64,000 nt of DNA from positions 4,836,001-4,900,000 of the forward strand of contig NZ_LT607751.1 in NCBI RefSeq assembly GCF_900090305.1. Direction: 5' to 3'. Both the position numbers and the translations under genes were made by a program. The DNA comes from Micromonospora siamensis. Its GTDB lineage: Bacteria; Actinomycetota; Actinomycetes; Mycobacteriales; Micromonosporaceae. Below the pieces are notes generated by a model. It was not told the DNA's origin and searched no databases. It was given only the letters and a program-made list of their open reading frames with translations. Shown here in pieces: positions 9,650 through 18,545 of this stretch. The first letter of the stretch is position 1. The number at the start of each line of letters is the position of its first letter.

Positions 9650-10303
9650 ATGACCTACAACGGAGACGTCACCCCCGGCGGAGCGCCGGCGGTACGCGAA
9701 CTGGACCGGCTCACCGTCACCAAGGTGTCGGTCGGCCCGATGGACAACAACGCCTACCTGCTGCGCTGCCACGACACCGGCGAGCAGCTGCTGATCGACG
9801 CGGCGAACGAGGCGCCCCGGCTGCTGGAGCTGGTCGCCGACGGCGGGCTGGCCACGGTGGTCACCACCCACCGGCACATGGACCACTGGGTGGCGCTGGA
9901 GGAGGTGGTCGCCAAGACCGGCGCCCGTGCCCTGGTGCACGCCGACGACGCCGACGGGCTGCCGATCCCGGCGGAGCCGCTGCGCGACGGGGACACCGTG
10001 CGGGTGGGCGACTGCGAACTCGAGGTGATCCACCTGGTGGGGCACACTCCCGGGTCGATCGCGCTGCTCTACCGGGACCCGTCCGGCGTACCGCACCTGT
10101 TCACCGGCGACTCGCTGTTTCCCGGTGGTGTCGGCAACACCGAGCAGGACCCGCAGCGGTTCGGCTCGCTGATCGACGACGTCGAGCACAAGCTCTTCGA
10201 CCGGCTGCCCGACGAGACCTGGTTCTACCCGGGCCACGGCAAGGACAGCACGCTCGGCGCGGAGCGCCCCGCCCTGCCGCAGTGGCGGGCCCGGGGCTGG
10301 TGA
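9650..10303 (+). CDS. MBL-fold metallohydrolase (glyoxalase II-like)
   Basis: A 217-residue metallo-beta-lactamase-fold hydrolase. The metal motif reads THRHMDH (HxHxDH), followed by GHTPGS, the bridging-aspartate region TGDSLFPGGVG and a C-terminal PGHGKDST histidine. Together these make a two-metal site typical of thioester hydrolases. It lies 7 bp downstream of the MDMPI gene and is probably co-transcribed. It converges on the DedA gene across a strong hairpin. Confidence 0.87.
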   Translation: MTYNGDVTPGGAPAVRELDRLTVTKVSVGPMDNNAYLLRCHDTGEQLLIDAANEAPRLLELVADGGLATVVTTHRHMDHWVALEEVVAKTGARALVHADDADGLPIPAEPLRDGDTVRVGDCELEVIHLVGHTPGSIALLYRDPSGVPHLFTGDSLFPGGVGNTEQDPQRFGSLIDDVEHKLFDRLPDETWFYPGHGKDSTLGAERPALPQWRARGW

Positions 10304-10308
10304 CCGCC

Positions 10309-10342
10309 CGGCCGGCGCGGTCCTGTCGATCCGCGCCGGCCG
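10309..10342. terminator. Bidirectional hairpin between convergent genes
   Basis: CGGCCGGCGCGG and its exact complement form a 12-bp stem around a 10-nt loop. It lies between the stops of the convergent hydrolase and DedA genes, so it can serve both. Confidence 0.72.
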
Positions 10343-10369
10343 CCCCCGAGGCGATGCCGGCCGGCGTGG

Positions 10370-10990
10370 TCAGCCGGCCTGCTCGGCCAGCACGGCCCGC
10401 AGCCGGCGCCGGGTGCCGGCCACCGCCAGGGCGGCGAGGAGCAGGCCGACCGCCATGGTGACCGGCAAGGGTCCGCCGAACCCCGGCAGCACCCCGGCCA
10501 GCGACCGGGCCGCGGTGCCGAGCAGCACGTAGAGACCCGCCCACGCCGTCGCGCCGGCCGCCGCGCAGGCCAGGAAGCGCCGGTACGGCATCCGCAGCCC
10601 ACCCGCGGCCAGCGGCAGCAGCGCGTTGAACACCGGCAGGAAGGGCGCGACCAGCACCATCCGCCCGCCACCGGCGCGCAGGATGCCCTCCGCGGCGGCC
10701 CACCGGGTCTCGCCGATCCAGCCCCCGGCCCGGCTGTGCCGCAACCGGTCGCCGTAGCGCCGGCCGGCGAGGAAGCTCAGCGACCAGCCGGCCAGGCAGC
10801 CGCCGACCACGGCGGCGAAGCTGGCGCCGGTGGTGGCGGGCGCCCCGACACCGATCGCGGCGAGGATCGCCACGTCGCCGGGGACGAGCACGCCCAGCAG
10901 GGGTACGGCGTCCAGGAGCATGACCACCGCGAGCGCCCCGGCCTGCAGGGTGGTGGGAAGCTCGGTCAGCTGGGACAACCATTCCGCCAT
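10370..10990 (-). CDS. DedA family (VTT domain) membrane protein
   Basis: A 206-residue integral membrane protein of the DedA/SNARE-associated family, relatives of which flip phospholipids or undecaprenyl phosphate. Visible features are the re-entrant region (LLGVLVPGDVAILAAIGVGA), FLAGRRYGDRLR and the second half FLPVFNALLPLAAGGLRMPYRRFLA. The ATG at 10990 is 7 nt beyond a TAGCGT -10 (10998-11003), so it is probably leaderless. The proline and acidic residue of the GD motif are present. Confidence 0.89.
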   Translation of the reverse strand: MAEWLSQLTELPTTLQAGALAVVMLLDAVPLLGVLVPGDVAILAAIGVGAPATTGASFAAVVGGCLAGWSLSFLAGRRYGDRLRHSRAGGWIGETRWAAAEGILRAGGGRMVLVAPFLPVFNALLPLAAGGLRMPYRRFLACAAAGATAWAGLYVLLGTAARSLAGVLPGFGGPLPVTMAVGLLLAALAVAGTRRRLRAVLAEQAG

Positions 10991-11093
10991 GCCTCGTACG
11001 CTATTTGCACCGCCCCGCTCGGGGCATCCGGCGCGGTCCCCCGGTCGTCCCGGAGAACCGGTCTCCGGGTGTTCCCTGAGCCGGCGCCGCCGG

Positions 11094-11774
11094 TCAGGCC
11101 GGTCGGAGCACCCGGACCGGGCGTGGCGCCGGGTCGACGCTGGGCTCCGTCGTCGGCACCGGGTAGCTGACGACCGTCTCCCAGCCGGTGGCGGAGAGGT
11201 GACCGCGACCCGGATCGCCGAGGAGCACCTGCGCGCCGCCGGCCGCGGCCCGGCGCAGGAACGGCAGCACCCGACCGGCCATGTCGCCGTCGTAGAGCAC
11301 GTCCCCGGCCAGCAGCAGGTCGACCTGGATGTCGGCGTCGAGCAGGTCGCCCAGCTGCGCGGCGACGTCCACCCGGTTGACCCGGGCGTTGACGGTGACC
11401 GCTGCCGCCGCGTACGGGTCGATGTCGTTGGCCACGACCTGCCGGGCCCCGGCGAGCGCGGCGGCGATGGCGACCAGCCCGGAGCCGGTGGCCAGGTCGA
11501 GCACCCGCCGGCCGCGGGCCAGGTCGGGATGGTCGAGCAGGTAGCGGGCCAGGGCCTGCCCACCCGCCCACGCCGAGGCCCAGTACGGCGCCGGCAGTGG
11601 GCCGCCGGCGGCGGCCTCCATCCGGGCCCACCAGACGATCGCGTCCTCGGCCAGGTGCAGCCGGACCTCGGGGACGAAGGGCGTCTCGACCAGCCGGAGC
11701 CGGTCGAGCCCTTCACCGGGCGCGGTGATTTCCTGCTCCAACTCGGTCAGCGCTGCGGCTGCGGCTACCACCAT
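11094..11774 (-). CDS. Class I SAM methyltransferase (nicotinamide N-methyltransferase-like)
   Basis: A 226-residue cytoplasmic methyltransferase. The PYWASAWAGGQALARYLLDHP motif precedes the SAM-binding glycine loop VLDLATGSGLVAIAAA, then VVANDID and the post-loop DVLYDG, the layout of the NNMT/ETFB-lysine methyltransferase-like family. These enzymes methylate protein lysines or small molecules; the substrate is unknown. It lies 103 bp upstream of DedA on the same strand. The ATG at 11774 is used; no strong ribosome site is visible. Confidence 0.86.
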   Translation of the reverse strand: MVVAAAAALTELEQEITAPGEGLDRLRLVETPFVPEVRLHLAEDAIVWWARMEAAAGGPLPAPYWASAWAGGQALARYLLDHPDLARGRRVLDLATGSGLVAIAAALAGARQVVANDIDPYAAAAVTVNARVNRVDVAAQLGDLLDADIQVDLLLAGDVLYDGDMAGRVLPFLRRAAAGGAQVLLGDPGRGHLSATGWETVVSYPVPTTEPSVDPAPRPVRVLRPA

Positions 11775-11957
11775 CGCAGGCCAGCATGCCGCAACCGGCC
11801 CGCCGACGGGTCGATTTCCCGACCCGGAGTGCGATTGTCCGAAGGCTCGCCGGCACTTCCGGCAGCGGATCGCGGTGCGGGCGGTTACTGTCGGGGGTGG
11901 TAAGGGCGATCACCGGCCAGTCGCCGGTGGTCCGCCGCTGTGAACAGGGAGAGATGC

Positions 11958-12161
11958 ATGGCAACCGGCACGGTCAAGTGGTTCAACTCGGAAAAGGGCT
12001 TCGGCTTCATCGAGCAGGACGGCGGAGGCCCGGACGTCTTCGTCCACTACTCGGCCATCGCCTCCAGCGGCTACCGAGAGCTGCACGAGGCGCAGAAGGT
12101 CGAGTTCGAGGTGACCCAGGGGCAGAAGGGCCCGCAGGCGGACAACGTCCGTCCGATCTAG
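11958..12161 (+). CDS. Cold-shock domain protein (CspA family)
   Basis: A 67-residue single cold-shock domain that binds single-stranded RNA/DNA and melts structure. RNP1 (KGFGFI) and RNP2 (VFVHY) are both intact, and the length is exactly that of actinobacterial CspA. The ATG at 11958 follows GGGAGA with a 6-nt gap; an in-frame GTG at 11940 is rejected because it adds a non-conserved extension. It is monocistronic, with a hairpin downstream. Confidence 0.97.
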   Translation: MATGTVKWFNSEKGFGFIEQDGGGPDVFVHYSAIASSGYRELHEAQKVEFEVTQGQKGPQADNVRPI

Positions 12162-12171
12162 TTCCGTGCCG

Positions 12172-12198
12172 GTGGCGGCGGCCCTGGGTCGCCGCCAC
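12172..12198 (+). terminator. Hairpin after the cold-shock gene
   Basis: GTGGCGGC and GCCGCCAC form a perfect 8-bp stem with an 11-nt loop, 10 bp beyond the stop. It lacks a T-run. Confidence 0.55.
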
Positions 12199-12381
12199 AG
12201 CGCGGTCGTCGCGTCCGCCGGCTCGGTCACGAGACGGCCGGGCACCGGCGTCACCGCGGCGATCGTGGCAGCGTCCACGGTCGCCGCGTCCACATCTTGA
12301 CCCGTACGGCGCGCCGATCGAACCTGGTCGGGCGCCGTCGGTCTGTTCCAGGCCGTCGGCTGCGGCGTTCGGGCGGCGCGG

Positions 12382-13692
12382 TCAGGCCGGTGCCGTCGGT
12401 AGGTCGCGCCGGTGCCGGAGCGGGCCCACCAGCAGGATCAGCGGGCTGGCGGCCAGCCAACCGGTGAGCAGCCAGATCGCCCGCCCCGGCCCGAGGGCCG
12501 CGCCGAGCGCGCCGGCCACCGTGGCGGCCAGCGGGATCGCCCCGTAGTTGAGCAGGTGCATGCTCACGGTGACCCGACCCAGCAGGTGGTGCGGGGTGTA
12601 CGCCTGCCGGAACGCGCCCTTGACGACGTTGCCGACGGCCACGCCGAGGCTGACCAGCAGCCCGCCCAGCACGGGCCAGAGCAGGCCCGCGCCCGGCCGG
12701 GCCAGCGGGATGAGCAGCGACGGTGGCCCGGTCAGGGCCGCGGCGACCAGCATGGCCCGCGCGCTGCCCAGTCGCCGTCCGGCGGTGGTGGCGACCAGTG
12801 CGCCGAGCACCCCGCCGAGGCTCATCGCGCCGACCACGGCACCGACCAGCCCGGGCCGCAGGCCGACCTCGCGGACAAGGAAGACCACCAGGAGCGCCTG
12901 GTAGCCGATCAGGCCGACGTTGCTGGCGGCGCCGAACATCGTCAGCACCCGCAGGTACGGGTCGCGCGCCACGAAGCTGAGGCCGTCGGCGATCCGTCGA
13001 CGCAGCGACGGCGCGCCCGTCGCCCGGGCCGGCGGCGGCTCGACCGCCCGGACGCGCAGCAGGCAGGCGGCCGAGATCAGGAAGCTCAGCGCGTCCAGCA
13101 GCAGGGCGACGACCGCCCCGGCGAGCTGCGCGACCACGCCGGCCACCCCGGGGCCGAGGACGTAGCTGCTGGTCTGGGTGGCCTGGAGCTTGGCGTTGCC
13201 CTCCGGCAGCTGGTCGGGACGCAGCAGGGTGGGCAGGTAGACCTGGTCGGCGGTCTCGAAGAAGACCCGGGCCACCCCGGCGCCGAGCGCCACGGCGAGC
13301 AGCTGCCCGACGGTGAGCACGCCGAGCGCGGCGGTCACCGGGACGCTGGCGAACAGCAGTGCCGAGACCAGGTCGCAGCCGATCATCAGGGGACGACGGG
13401 GCAGCCGGTCGACCCACGCCCCCACCGGCAGCCCGATGAGCAGCCAGGGCAGCCACGCCGCGGCGGTGAGGACGGCCACCTGGAGGGCGCCGGCGTCGAG
13501 CACCGTGACCGCGACCAGGGGCAGCGCCACCGCCGTCACGTTGCTGCCCAGGGCGCTGGCGGTCTGCCCCGCCCAGAGCAGCCGGAAGTCGCGATGCCGC
13601 AGCAGCCCGCCGCGGGCGCGGTTGTCGCGCCCGTCGGTGGTGGGCCCGTCCACCGCGGGCCGGGAGCCGGCCGGGGCCGGGGTGGCGCTCAC
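12382..13692 (-). CDS. MFS transporter, enterobactin/macrolide-exporter-like
   Basis: A 436-residue, 12-helix permease. The pattern FRLLWAGQTASALGSNVTAVALPLVAV and the loop GAWVDRLPRRPLMIGCDL resemble the MFS_3/EntS drug-exporter group. The GTG at 13692 overlaps the TGA of the upstream regulator by 4 bp (GTGA), so the two are translationally coupled. The upstream gene encodes an ArsR-type regulator, suggesting effector-controlled efflux. Confidence 0.9.
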   Translation of the reverse strand: MSATPAPAGSRPAVDGPTTDGRDNRARGGLLRHRDFRLLWAGQTASALGSNVTAVALPLVAVTVLDAGALQVAVLTAAAWLPWLLIGLPVGAWVDRLPRRPLMIGCDLVSALLFASVPVTAALGVLTVGQLLAVALGAGVARVFFETADQVYLPTLLRPDQLPEGNAKLQATQTSSYVLGPGVAGVVAQLAGAVVALLLDALSFLISAACLLRVRAVEPPPARATGAPSLRRRIADGLSFVARDPYLRVLTMFGAASNVGLIGYQALLVVFLVREVGLRPGLVGAVVGAMSLGGVLGALVATTAGRRLGSARAMLVAAALTGPPSLLIPLARPGAGLLWPVLGGLLVSLGVAVGNVVKGAFRQAYTPHHLLGRVTVSMHLLNYGAIPLAATVAGALGAALGPGRAIWLLTGWLAASPLILLVGPLRHRRDLPTAPA

Positions 13693-14288
13693 GGCCGGGC
13701 CGGGACGCCGTACGCGAAGACGAAGACCGGCTGCCGTTCGCGGCCGTCGTCCGGGGTCCCGCGGTCGCCCCAGCGGGCCAGCAGGTCGTTGAGTTCCCGG
13801 CTCAGTTCGGCCAGTTCGTCGGGGGTCAGTCGCAGCCAGCGGTCGGTGGAGAAGGGCCCGTCGCCCCACCGTTCGTGTGCCTCGTCTCCGGCGGCGTGCC
13901 AGGCACGGGCCAGCGTCACGTGCCGGTCGAGGTTGAGCGAGGTGGCGGCGTCGGCGACCGCCCGGCCGGCGGGGTCGGCGTCGAAGTCGGCGCTGGACCA
14001 GCGGACGCCCCGGTTGACCAGTCGCCACCAGCGTTCCCGCCGGTCCCGGGCCAGCTCGGGGGCCTCGGTGACGAGGTCGGCGGCGGCGAGGACCTTCATG
14101 TGGTGGCTGATGTTGGCGGGGGCCTGGCCGGTCTGTTCGGCGAGGACGCCGACGGTGGCGGCGTCGTGCACCTTGAGCACGTCCATGAGGCGGCGGCGCA
14201 GCGGGTGGGCCAGCGCGGCGAGCACCGGGGAGTCGGTGATCCGGCGTACGGCGGGGTCGGTGCGTGGTGTCGCGGGGGTCTCGTCCAC
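13689..14288 (-). CDS. ArsR/HTH_20-type winged-helix regulator
   Basis: A 199-residue transcription factor. The N-terminal winged helix (about 20-100: SPVLAALAHPLRRRLMDVLK ... QAPANISHHMKVLAAADLV) is a canonical ArsR-type domain; the C-terminal half resembles the effector domain of single-component HTH_20 proteins. There are no paired cysteines in the recognition region, so metal sensing is unlikely. It is transcribed with and overlaps the MFS exporter. A double palindrome immediately upstream is the likely operator. The GTG start at 14288 is supported by its position directly after the promoter region. Confidence 0.89.
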   Translation of the reverse strand: MDETPATPRTDPAVRRITDSPVLAALAHPLRRRLMDVLKVHDAATVGVLAEQTGQAPANISHHMKVLAAADLVTEAPELARDRRERWWRLVNRGVRWSSADFDADPAGRAVADAATSLNLDRHVTLARAWHAAGDEAHERWGDGPFSTDRWLRLTPDELAELSRELNDLLARWGDRGTPDDGRERQPVFVFAYGVPARP

Positions 14289-14316
14289 CGACCCACTGTT
14301 TCATTAGCAAGAAGTG

Positions 14317-14338
14317 TTGCGCAAGGCCCGTTGCGCAA
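14317..14338. promoter_or_regulatory. Double TTGCGCAA palindrome, candidate ArsR-type operator
   Basis: Two copies of the perfect 8-bp palindrome TTGCGCAA (14317-14324 and 14331-14338) lie 14 bp apart, about 30 bp upstream of the ArsR/MFS operon and just downstream of the phage-lysin-like gene. They are likely binding sites for the regulator (autoregulation). A TTGCTAATG sequence between them and the gene may include the -10. Confidence 0.5.
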
Positions 14339-14363
14339 CTCCTTCGCGGCTGACCGGCAGCGG

Positions 14364-15272
14364 TCAGGCGGCGAGCCGGCTGTGCAGCTCGTCGGCGACC
14401 TTGTCGGCGATGCTGGGCGGAATGGCGGCGGCGATCGCCTGCGGGGTGAGGGTGGCCAGGATTCCGGCCACGATGGCCTGCTCGTCGGTGAAGTCCTTCT
14501 TGGACAGCGCGGTGACCTGCGCGACCAGCGCCGGCCAGCCCTGGGCGGCGGTCAGCATCAGCCCGAGCGGCGAGGTCGCCGGCGGCTTGGTGATCAGGCC
14601 GGCGGTGCCGACCGGGGAGATCAGCCAGTTGCGCAGGTTCTGCAGGTCGGCGAAGACGTCGCCGACGGTCCGGTTGGGATAGCCGGTGTCTTTGATGAGC
14701 TTGTCGGTCTGTTCCATGGTGGGCTCCGGTTTCACGGGGGCGATCAGCCCGATGCTGGTGAGGTAGCGGCGGAACAGCGGGGTCTGGTCCCGGTTCGCCT
14801 TGGTGGAGTCGCGGAAGAAACTGAAGTGGGTGTGGTACAGGTGGCTGCTGTCGCCACTCGTACGCTTGCCCAGCCGGTCCCACCTCCTGACGGTCTTCCC
14901 GTCCGGCGAGTAGATGATCTCCCGCAGGTCACGGGTGTCCGGTGCGTCCGCGACGCACTGCGCGACCAGCCAGTTCGAGAAGGAGCGAAGGTCGTGGGTA
15001 CGACCGTTCGACCTCACCTCGAACGGGCCGACGTCCAGTGCGGACGCGTACAGGGTCAGGCCGTTGCGGTCCCGTGGGGACTCGACGACGGAGTAGTCGT
15101 CGGGCAGCACCCGGTCGGAACCGCAGTGGTAGCCGCCCCGGTGGCTGGGATCACCGACGATCCCCACCTCCGCGGGCTCCAGGTCCTCGGGGCGGACGGT
15201 GTCCGGGTCGACGTTGAGATGGGTGAGCAGGAGGCGACGCACTGCGAGCAGGTTCGCCGGTGCCGTGGTCAT
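14364..15272 (-). CDS. Orphan phage-lysin-like protein, putative M15-type peptidase
   Basis: A 302-residue protein I cannot name with certainty. The N-terminal ~160 residues carry GGYHCGSDR (His49), SALDVG (Asp80) and SSHLYHTHFSFFRD (His144, His147, His149). The spacing recalls the His/Asp/His zinc site of M15 D,D-carboxypeptidase-type endolysins, though the usual motif is not exact. A linker (GYPNRTVGDVFADLQNLRN) and a low-complexity helical tail resemble actinophage structural or lysin proteins. There is no signal peptide. The ATG at 15272 is fixed by AAGGGGG upstream. No other phage gene is adjacent, so it is a remnant or domesticated gene. Confidence 0.8.
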   Translation of the reverse strand: MTTAPANLLAVRRLLLTHLNVDPDTVRPEDLEPAEVGIVGDPSHRGGYHCGSDRVLPDDYSVVESPRDRNGLTLYASALDVGPFEVRSNGRTHDLRSFSNWLVAQCVADAPDTRDLREIIYSPDGKTVRRWDRLGKRTSGDSSHLYHTHFSFFRDSTKANRDQTPLFRRYLTSIGLIAPVKPEPTMEQTDKLIKDTGYPNRTVGDVFADLQNLRNWLISPVGTAGLITKPPATSPLGLMLTAAQGWPALVAQVTALSKKDFTDEQAIVAGILATLTPQAIAAAIPPSIADKVADELHSRLAA

Positions 15273-15548
15273 CACAACCCCCTTTCCGATTTGGCGGGGG
15301 CCGGGAGCAGTGATCACCGTCCGTGATGGACGGGGACCGGGACGCCGCCCGGCCGATTGATGCACGTCGTCGGGCAGCTGAGCCCAGCGTAACCGATGAA
15401 CCTGGGAATTCTCGCAGGTCAAAGTACCTGTATTGACCGGCGGAACGGCCCTGCGGCGGCCGTCGGAACAGCCGACCGGGCCGAGCAGCTGCGTACGCGC
15501 CGCAAAATACGACGTTTCACCTCGCGGAGCGTGACCGGGGTGGGCGAC

Positions 15549-16064
15549 TCAGGCCGGCGGTCGGCGCGCGGGCTCGCCGCGCGCGGCGCGGACCTCGTCG
15601 CGGTGCTGGCGCATCGAGGTGACCATGGCGGCCATGAAGCGCTGCACGGTCTCCAGCTCGTCGTCGTCGAAGCCGGCCATCACCTCGTCGGTACGCCGGC
15701 CGAGCGGCCCGAAGAACTCCATCGCCAGCTGGGCGCCCGGGTCGGCGTAGCGCAGGAACACCTTCCGGCGGTCGGCGGTGTCGCGGTCCCGCCGGATGTG
15801 CCCGGCCCGCTCCAACCGGTCGACCAGGGCGGTCACCGCTCCCGAGGAGAGGTTGAGCAGATCCCCCAGCCGGCCCGGGGTGATCGGGTCGCCGACCAGT
15901 TCGGCGTCCATCACGGCGATCAGCGCGTGCAGGTCGCTGGCGCCCAGACCGTGCAGGCCGGCGAAGGCGTGCCCGACGTGCTGGGCGTCCACGGAGTATC
16001 GCCGCAGGTCGTTGGTGATGTCGGCGATCAGGCGACCGCGTCGGGTCTCCCGCCGCCGATACAT
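15549..16064 (-). CDS. MarR family transcriptional regulator
   Basis: A 171-residue winged-helix dimeric regulator. Helices 3-4 and the wing are visible as LGDLLNLSSGAVTALVDRLERAGHIRRDRDTADRRKVFL. It is divergent from an MMPL exporter, with an inverted-repeat operator between, so it probably represses that exporter and itself. The ATG at 16064 is used; an in-frame GTG at 16079 is an alternative start, closer to a GGAGG. Confidence 0.89.
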   Translation of the reverse strand: MYRRRETRRGRLIADITNDLRRYSVDAQHVGHAFAGLHGLGASDLHALIAVMDAELVGDPITPGRLGDLLNLSSGAVTALVDRLERAGHIRRDRDTADRRKVFLRYADPGAQLAMEFFGPLGRRTDEVMAGFDDDELETVQRFMAAMVTSMRQHRDEVRAARGEPARRPPA

Positions 16065-16127
16065 GCCGTGCGCTGCCACGTCGCCCGTCGCTTCCTCCCG
16101 CCGCCCTGCGGTTGCAGCATAGAGCAA

Positions 16128-16162
16128 CCGCAGATAATCTCGGTCATCAAGATACTCTGCGG
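16128..16162. promoter_or_regulatory. Inverted repeat in the MarR/MMPL divergent promoter
   Basis: CCGCAGATAATCT (16128-16140) and AGATACTCTGCGG (16150-16162) are complementary at 11 of 13 positions around a 9-bp spacer. The site is AT-richer than its surroundings. A second shorter dyad, GGTTGC/GCAACC, overlaps at 16110-16129. It is the obvious candidate operator for the MarR protein. Confidence 0.55.
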
Positions 16163-16245
16163 TCGAGCGGAATGCCGACCGTCGAGATCCCTGTTTCCGC
16201 GCCGCTCCCGCTGCAAACCCACGCCGAGAGACCGTGAGGCACCCG

Positions 16246-18381
16246 ATGTCCCTCTTCACCCGCGTCGCCCGTGGCCGGCTCGCCGCCTGGCTCACCGTGG
16301 TGGCGGTGATCGTGCTCGGCGGGGCCGTCTTCGGACTGCCCAAGCCCGACAACCCCGCACCTGTCTCCGCCACCGGACTGTCGACGCAGTGGCAGTCCAC
16401 GCAGGTGGAGCGCCTCCAGGAGCAGCTGCCCTCCCGCGACGTGCAGCCGGCGATCGTGGTGCTCAGCCGCGCCGACGGTGGCCGGCTCACCGACGCCGAC
16501 CGCGCCACCCTCACCGGCGGCCAGGTCGACCTCGGCCAGTTCGCCGTCGGCGGCCGGACCGCGCCGCCGCAGACCTCCCCGGACGGCACGGTGGCACTGG
16601 TCGTCGTGCCGCTGTCCACCGACGGCGGTCAGGAGAAGGTCGCCGACAAGGTCGCCGAGATCCGCGACGCGCTCGGCGCGCTTCCCGACCCGCTCACCGT
16701 CCAGGTGACCGGCGGCCCCGCGTTCACCGCCGACCTCACCAAGGTCTTCGAGGGCGCCGACGTCACCCTGCTCGCCGTCACCGCCGCGGTGGTGGCGCTG
16801 CTGCTGCTGATCACCTACCGCAGCCCGTTCCTCTGGATCGTGCCGCTGGTCGTGGTCGCCGCCACCGAGCAGCTCACCCTGCGGGCGGTCGACACGATCG
16901 TGCCGGCGGTCGGCATCCACCTCCAGGATGGCGCGGTCACCGGCATCGCCAGCGTGCTGGTCTTCGGCGCCGCCACCGACTACGCCCTGCTGCTCATCGC
17001 CCGCTACCGGGAGGAGCTGCGCCGCGAGGAGGACCGGTTCGCCGCCATGCGGCACGCCCTGCGCCGCACCGCCGAGCCCATCCTGGCCAGCGGCGGCACC
17101 GTCGTGCTCGGCGTACTCACCCTGCTGCTGTCGGAGCAGGAGACCAACCGCGCCCTCGCCGTGGCCTGTGCCACCGGCGTCGTGTTCGCCATGCTCTCCG
17201 CCCTGTTCGTGCTCCCGGCGGTGCTGGTGCTGTTCGGGCGGGGCCTGTTCTGGCCGTTCGTCCCCCGGGTCGGCAGCCCGGCCCGCGAGGGGAAGCTCTG
17301 GGGCCGGCTCGGCGCCGCCGTCGAACGCCGTCCGGCGCCGGTCGCGGTGCTGGCCACCCTGCTCCTGGCCGGTCTCGCCCTCGGCGGCCTCGGGATCCGC
17401 ACCGGCCTGTCCGAGACCGAGCAGTTCCGGGTGAAGCCGGAGGCGGTCGCCGGGGCGGAGACCCTGGCCCGGGCCTTCCCGGCCGGCACCACCCAGCCGG
17501 TCGCCGTGCTCACCAACCCGTCGGCGGCCGAGGCCGTCACCCGGGCGGCCGCCGCCGTGGACGGAGTCGCCTCGGCCCGACCCGGCACCGCGGGTGAGGC
17601 CGTGGCCCAGGTCGACGTGGTGCTGGAGGCGGAGCCCGGCACCGCCGCCTCCGACCGGGCGATCGAGGCGCTGCGCGACGCGGTCGTCGCGGTCCCCGAC
17701 TCCGCTCCCCCGGCCGTCAAGGGCGTCGAGGCCGCCCGCGGCGCACTGGTCGGCGGCTCGGTGGCGGCGACCCTGGACACCGAGGAGGCGAACGACCGGG
17801 ACCTGCGGCTGATCCTGCCGATCATCCTCGCCCTGGTCGGCGCCGTGCTGGTGCTGCTGCTGCGCGGCCTGGTGGCGCCGCTGCTGCTGGTGGCCACCGT
17901 GATCGCGTCGTTCTTCGCCAGCCTGGGCGCGGCGTGGCTGCTCTTCGACCACGTGCTCGGCTTCCCGGCGCTGGACAGCGGGGTGCTGCTGCTGGCCTTC
18001 GTGTTCCTGGTCGCGCTGGGGGTGGACTACAACATCTTCCTGGTCACCCGGGCCCGCGAGGACGCCCGTACAACCGGCACCCGCGACGGGATGCTCTCCG
18101 CGCTGCGGGTCACCGGCGGGGTGATCACCAGCGCCGGCATCCTGCTCGCCGCGGTCTTCGCGGTGCTCGGCGTGCTGCCGCTGATCACCCTCACCCAGAT
18201 CGGCATCATCGTCTGCATCGGCGTGCTGCTGGACACCCTGCTGGTGCGTACCGTGCTGGTCCCCGCGCTGGCCTTCGTGCTGGGTGACCGGTTCTGGTGG
18301 CCGGGTCGGATCCGGCGGGAGCCGGACGGCACGGCCGGTGCGGAGTCCGCCCCGGTCGAACCGGCCGGCACCCACGCCTGA
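16246..18381 (+). CDS. MMPL family RND-type transporter
   Basis: A 711-residue inner-membrane protein with two similar halves, each with a periplasmic loop followed by about five to six helices (VTLLAVTAAVVALLLLITYR; GAVLVLLLRGLVAPLLLVAT). Conserved motifs include ATDYALLLIARYREEL and GVDYNIFLVTRAREDA, the proton-relay Asp-Tyr pairs of MmpL proteins. It probably exports a lipid or toxic compound. The ATG at 16246 has GTGAGG upstream; a GTG at 16234 is possible. It is divergently paired with a MarR regulator and ends in a strong hairpin. Confidence 0.93.
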   Translation: MSLFTRVARGRLAAWLTVVAVIVLGGAVFGLPKPDNPAPVSATGLSTQWQSTQVERLQEQLPSRDVQPAIVVLSRADGGRLTDADRATLTGGQVDLGQFAVGGRTAPPQTSPDGTVALVVVPLSTDGGQEKVADKVAEIRDALGALPDPLTVQVTGGPAFTADLTKVFEGADVTLLAVTAAVVALLLLITYRSPFLWIVPLVVVAATEQLTLRAVDTIVPAVGIHLQDGAVTGIASVLVFGAATDYALLLIARYREELRREEDRFAAMRHALRRTAEPILASGGTVVLGVLTLLLSEQETNRALAVACATGVVFAMLSALFVLPAVLVLFGRGLFWPFVPRVGSPAREGKLWGRLGAAVERRPAPVAVLATLLLAGLALGGLGIRTGLSETEQFRVKPEAVAGAETLARAFPAGTTQPVAVLTNPSAAEAVTRAAAAVDGVASARPGTAGEAVAQVDVVLEAEPGTAASDRAIEALRDAVVAVPDSAPPAVKGVEAARGALVGGSVAATLDTEEANDRDLRLILPIILALVGAVLVLLLRGLVAPLLLVATVIASFFASLGAAWLLFDHVLGFPALDSGVLLLAFVFLVALGVDYNIFLVTRAREDARTTGTRDGMLSALRVTGGVITSAGILLAAVFAVLGVLPLITLTQIGIIVCIGVLLDTLLVRTVLVPALAFVLGDRFWWPGRIRREPDGTAGAESAPVEPAGTHA

Positions 18382-18396
18382 GTCGGCCACGCGACG

Positions 18397-18426
18397 GGGC
18401 CCCGGCGGTCGACACCGCCGGGGCCC
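18397..18426 (+). terminator. Terminator of the MMPL gene
   Basis: A perfect 13-bp stem, GGGCCCCGGCGGT with its complement, around a 4-nt CGAC loop, 15 bp after the stop. Confidence 0.8.
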
Positions 18427-18545
18427 TGCGCGTCGGCCACCTCAGAAGGCGCCCACCCCGTTCGGGGTGCCCAGGCCGCTCGGCCCGTCCCAGCCGGCGC
18501 GGGCGGTGCACCACTGGCCGGGTGGGGCAGCAGCCGTTGGAAGCA

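Noticed and set aside
14364..18381. Prophage or genomic island around the lysin-like gene
   Set aside because: No integrase, capsid, holin or att repeat is present; neighbours are ordinary chromosomal genes.
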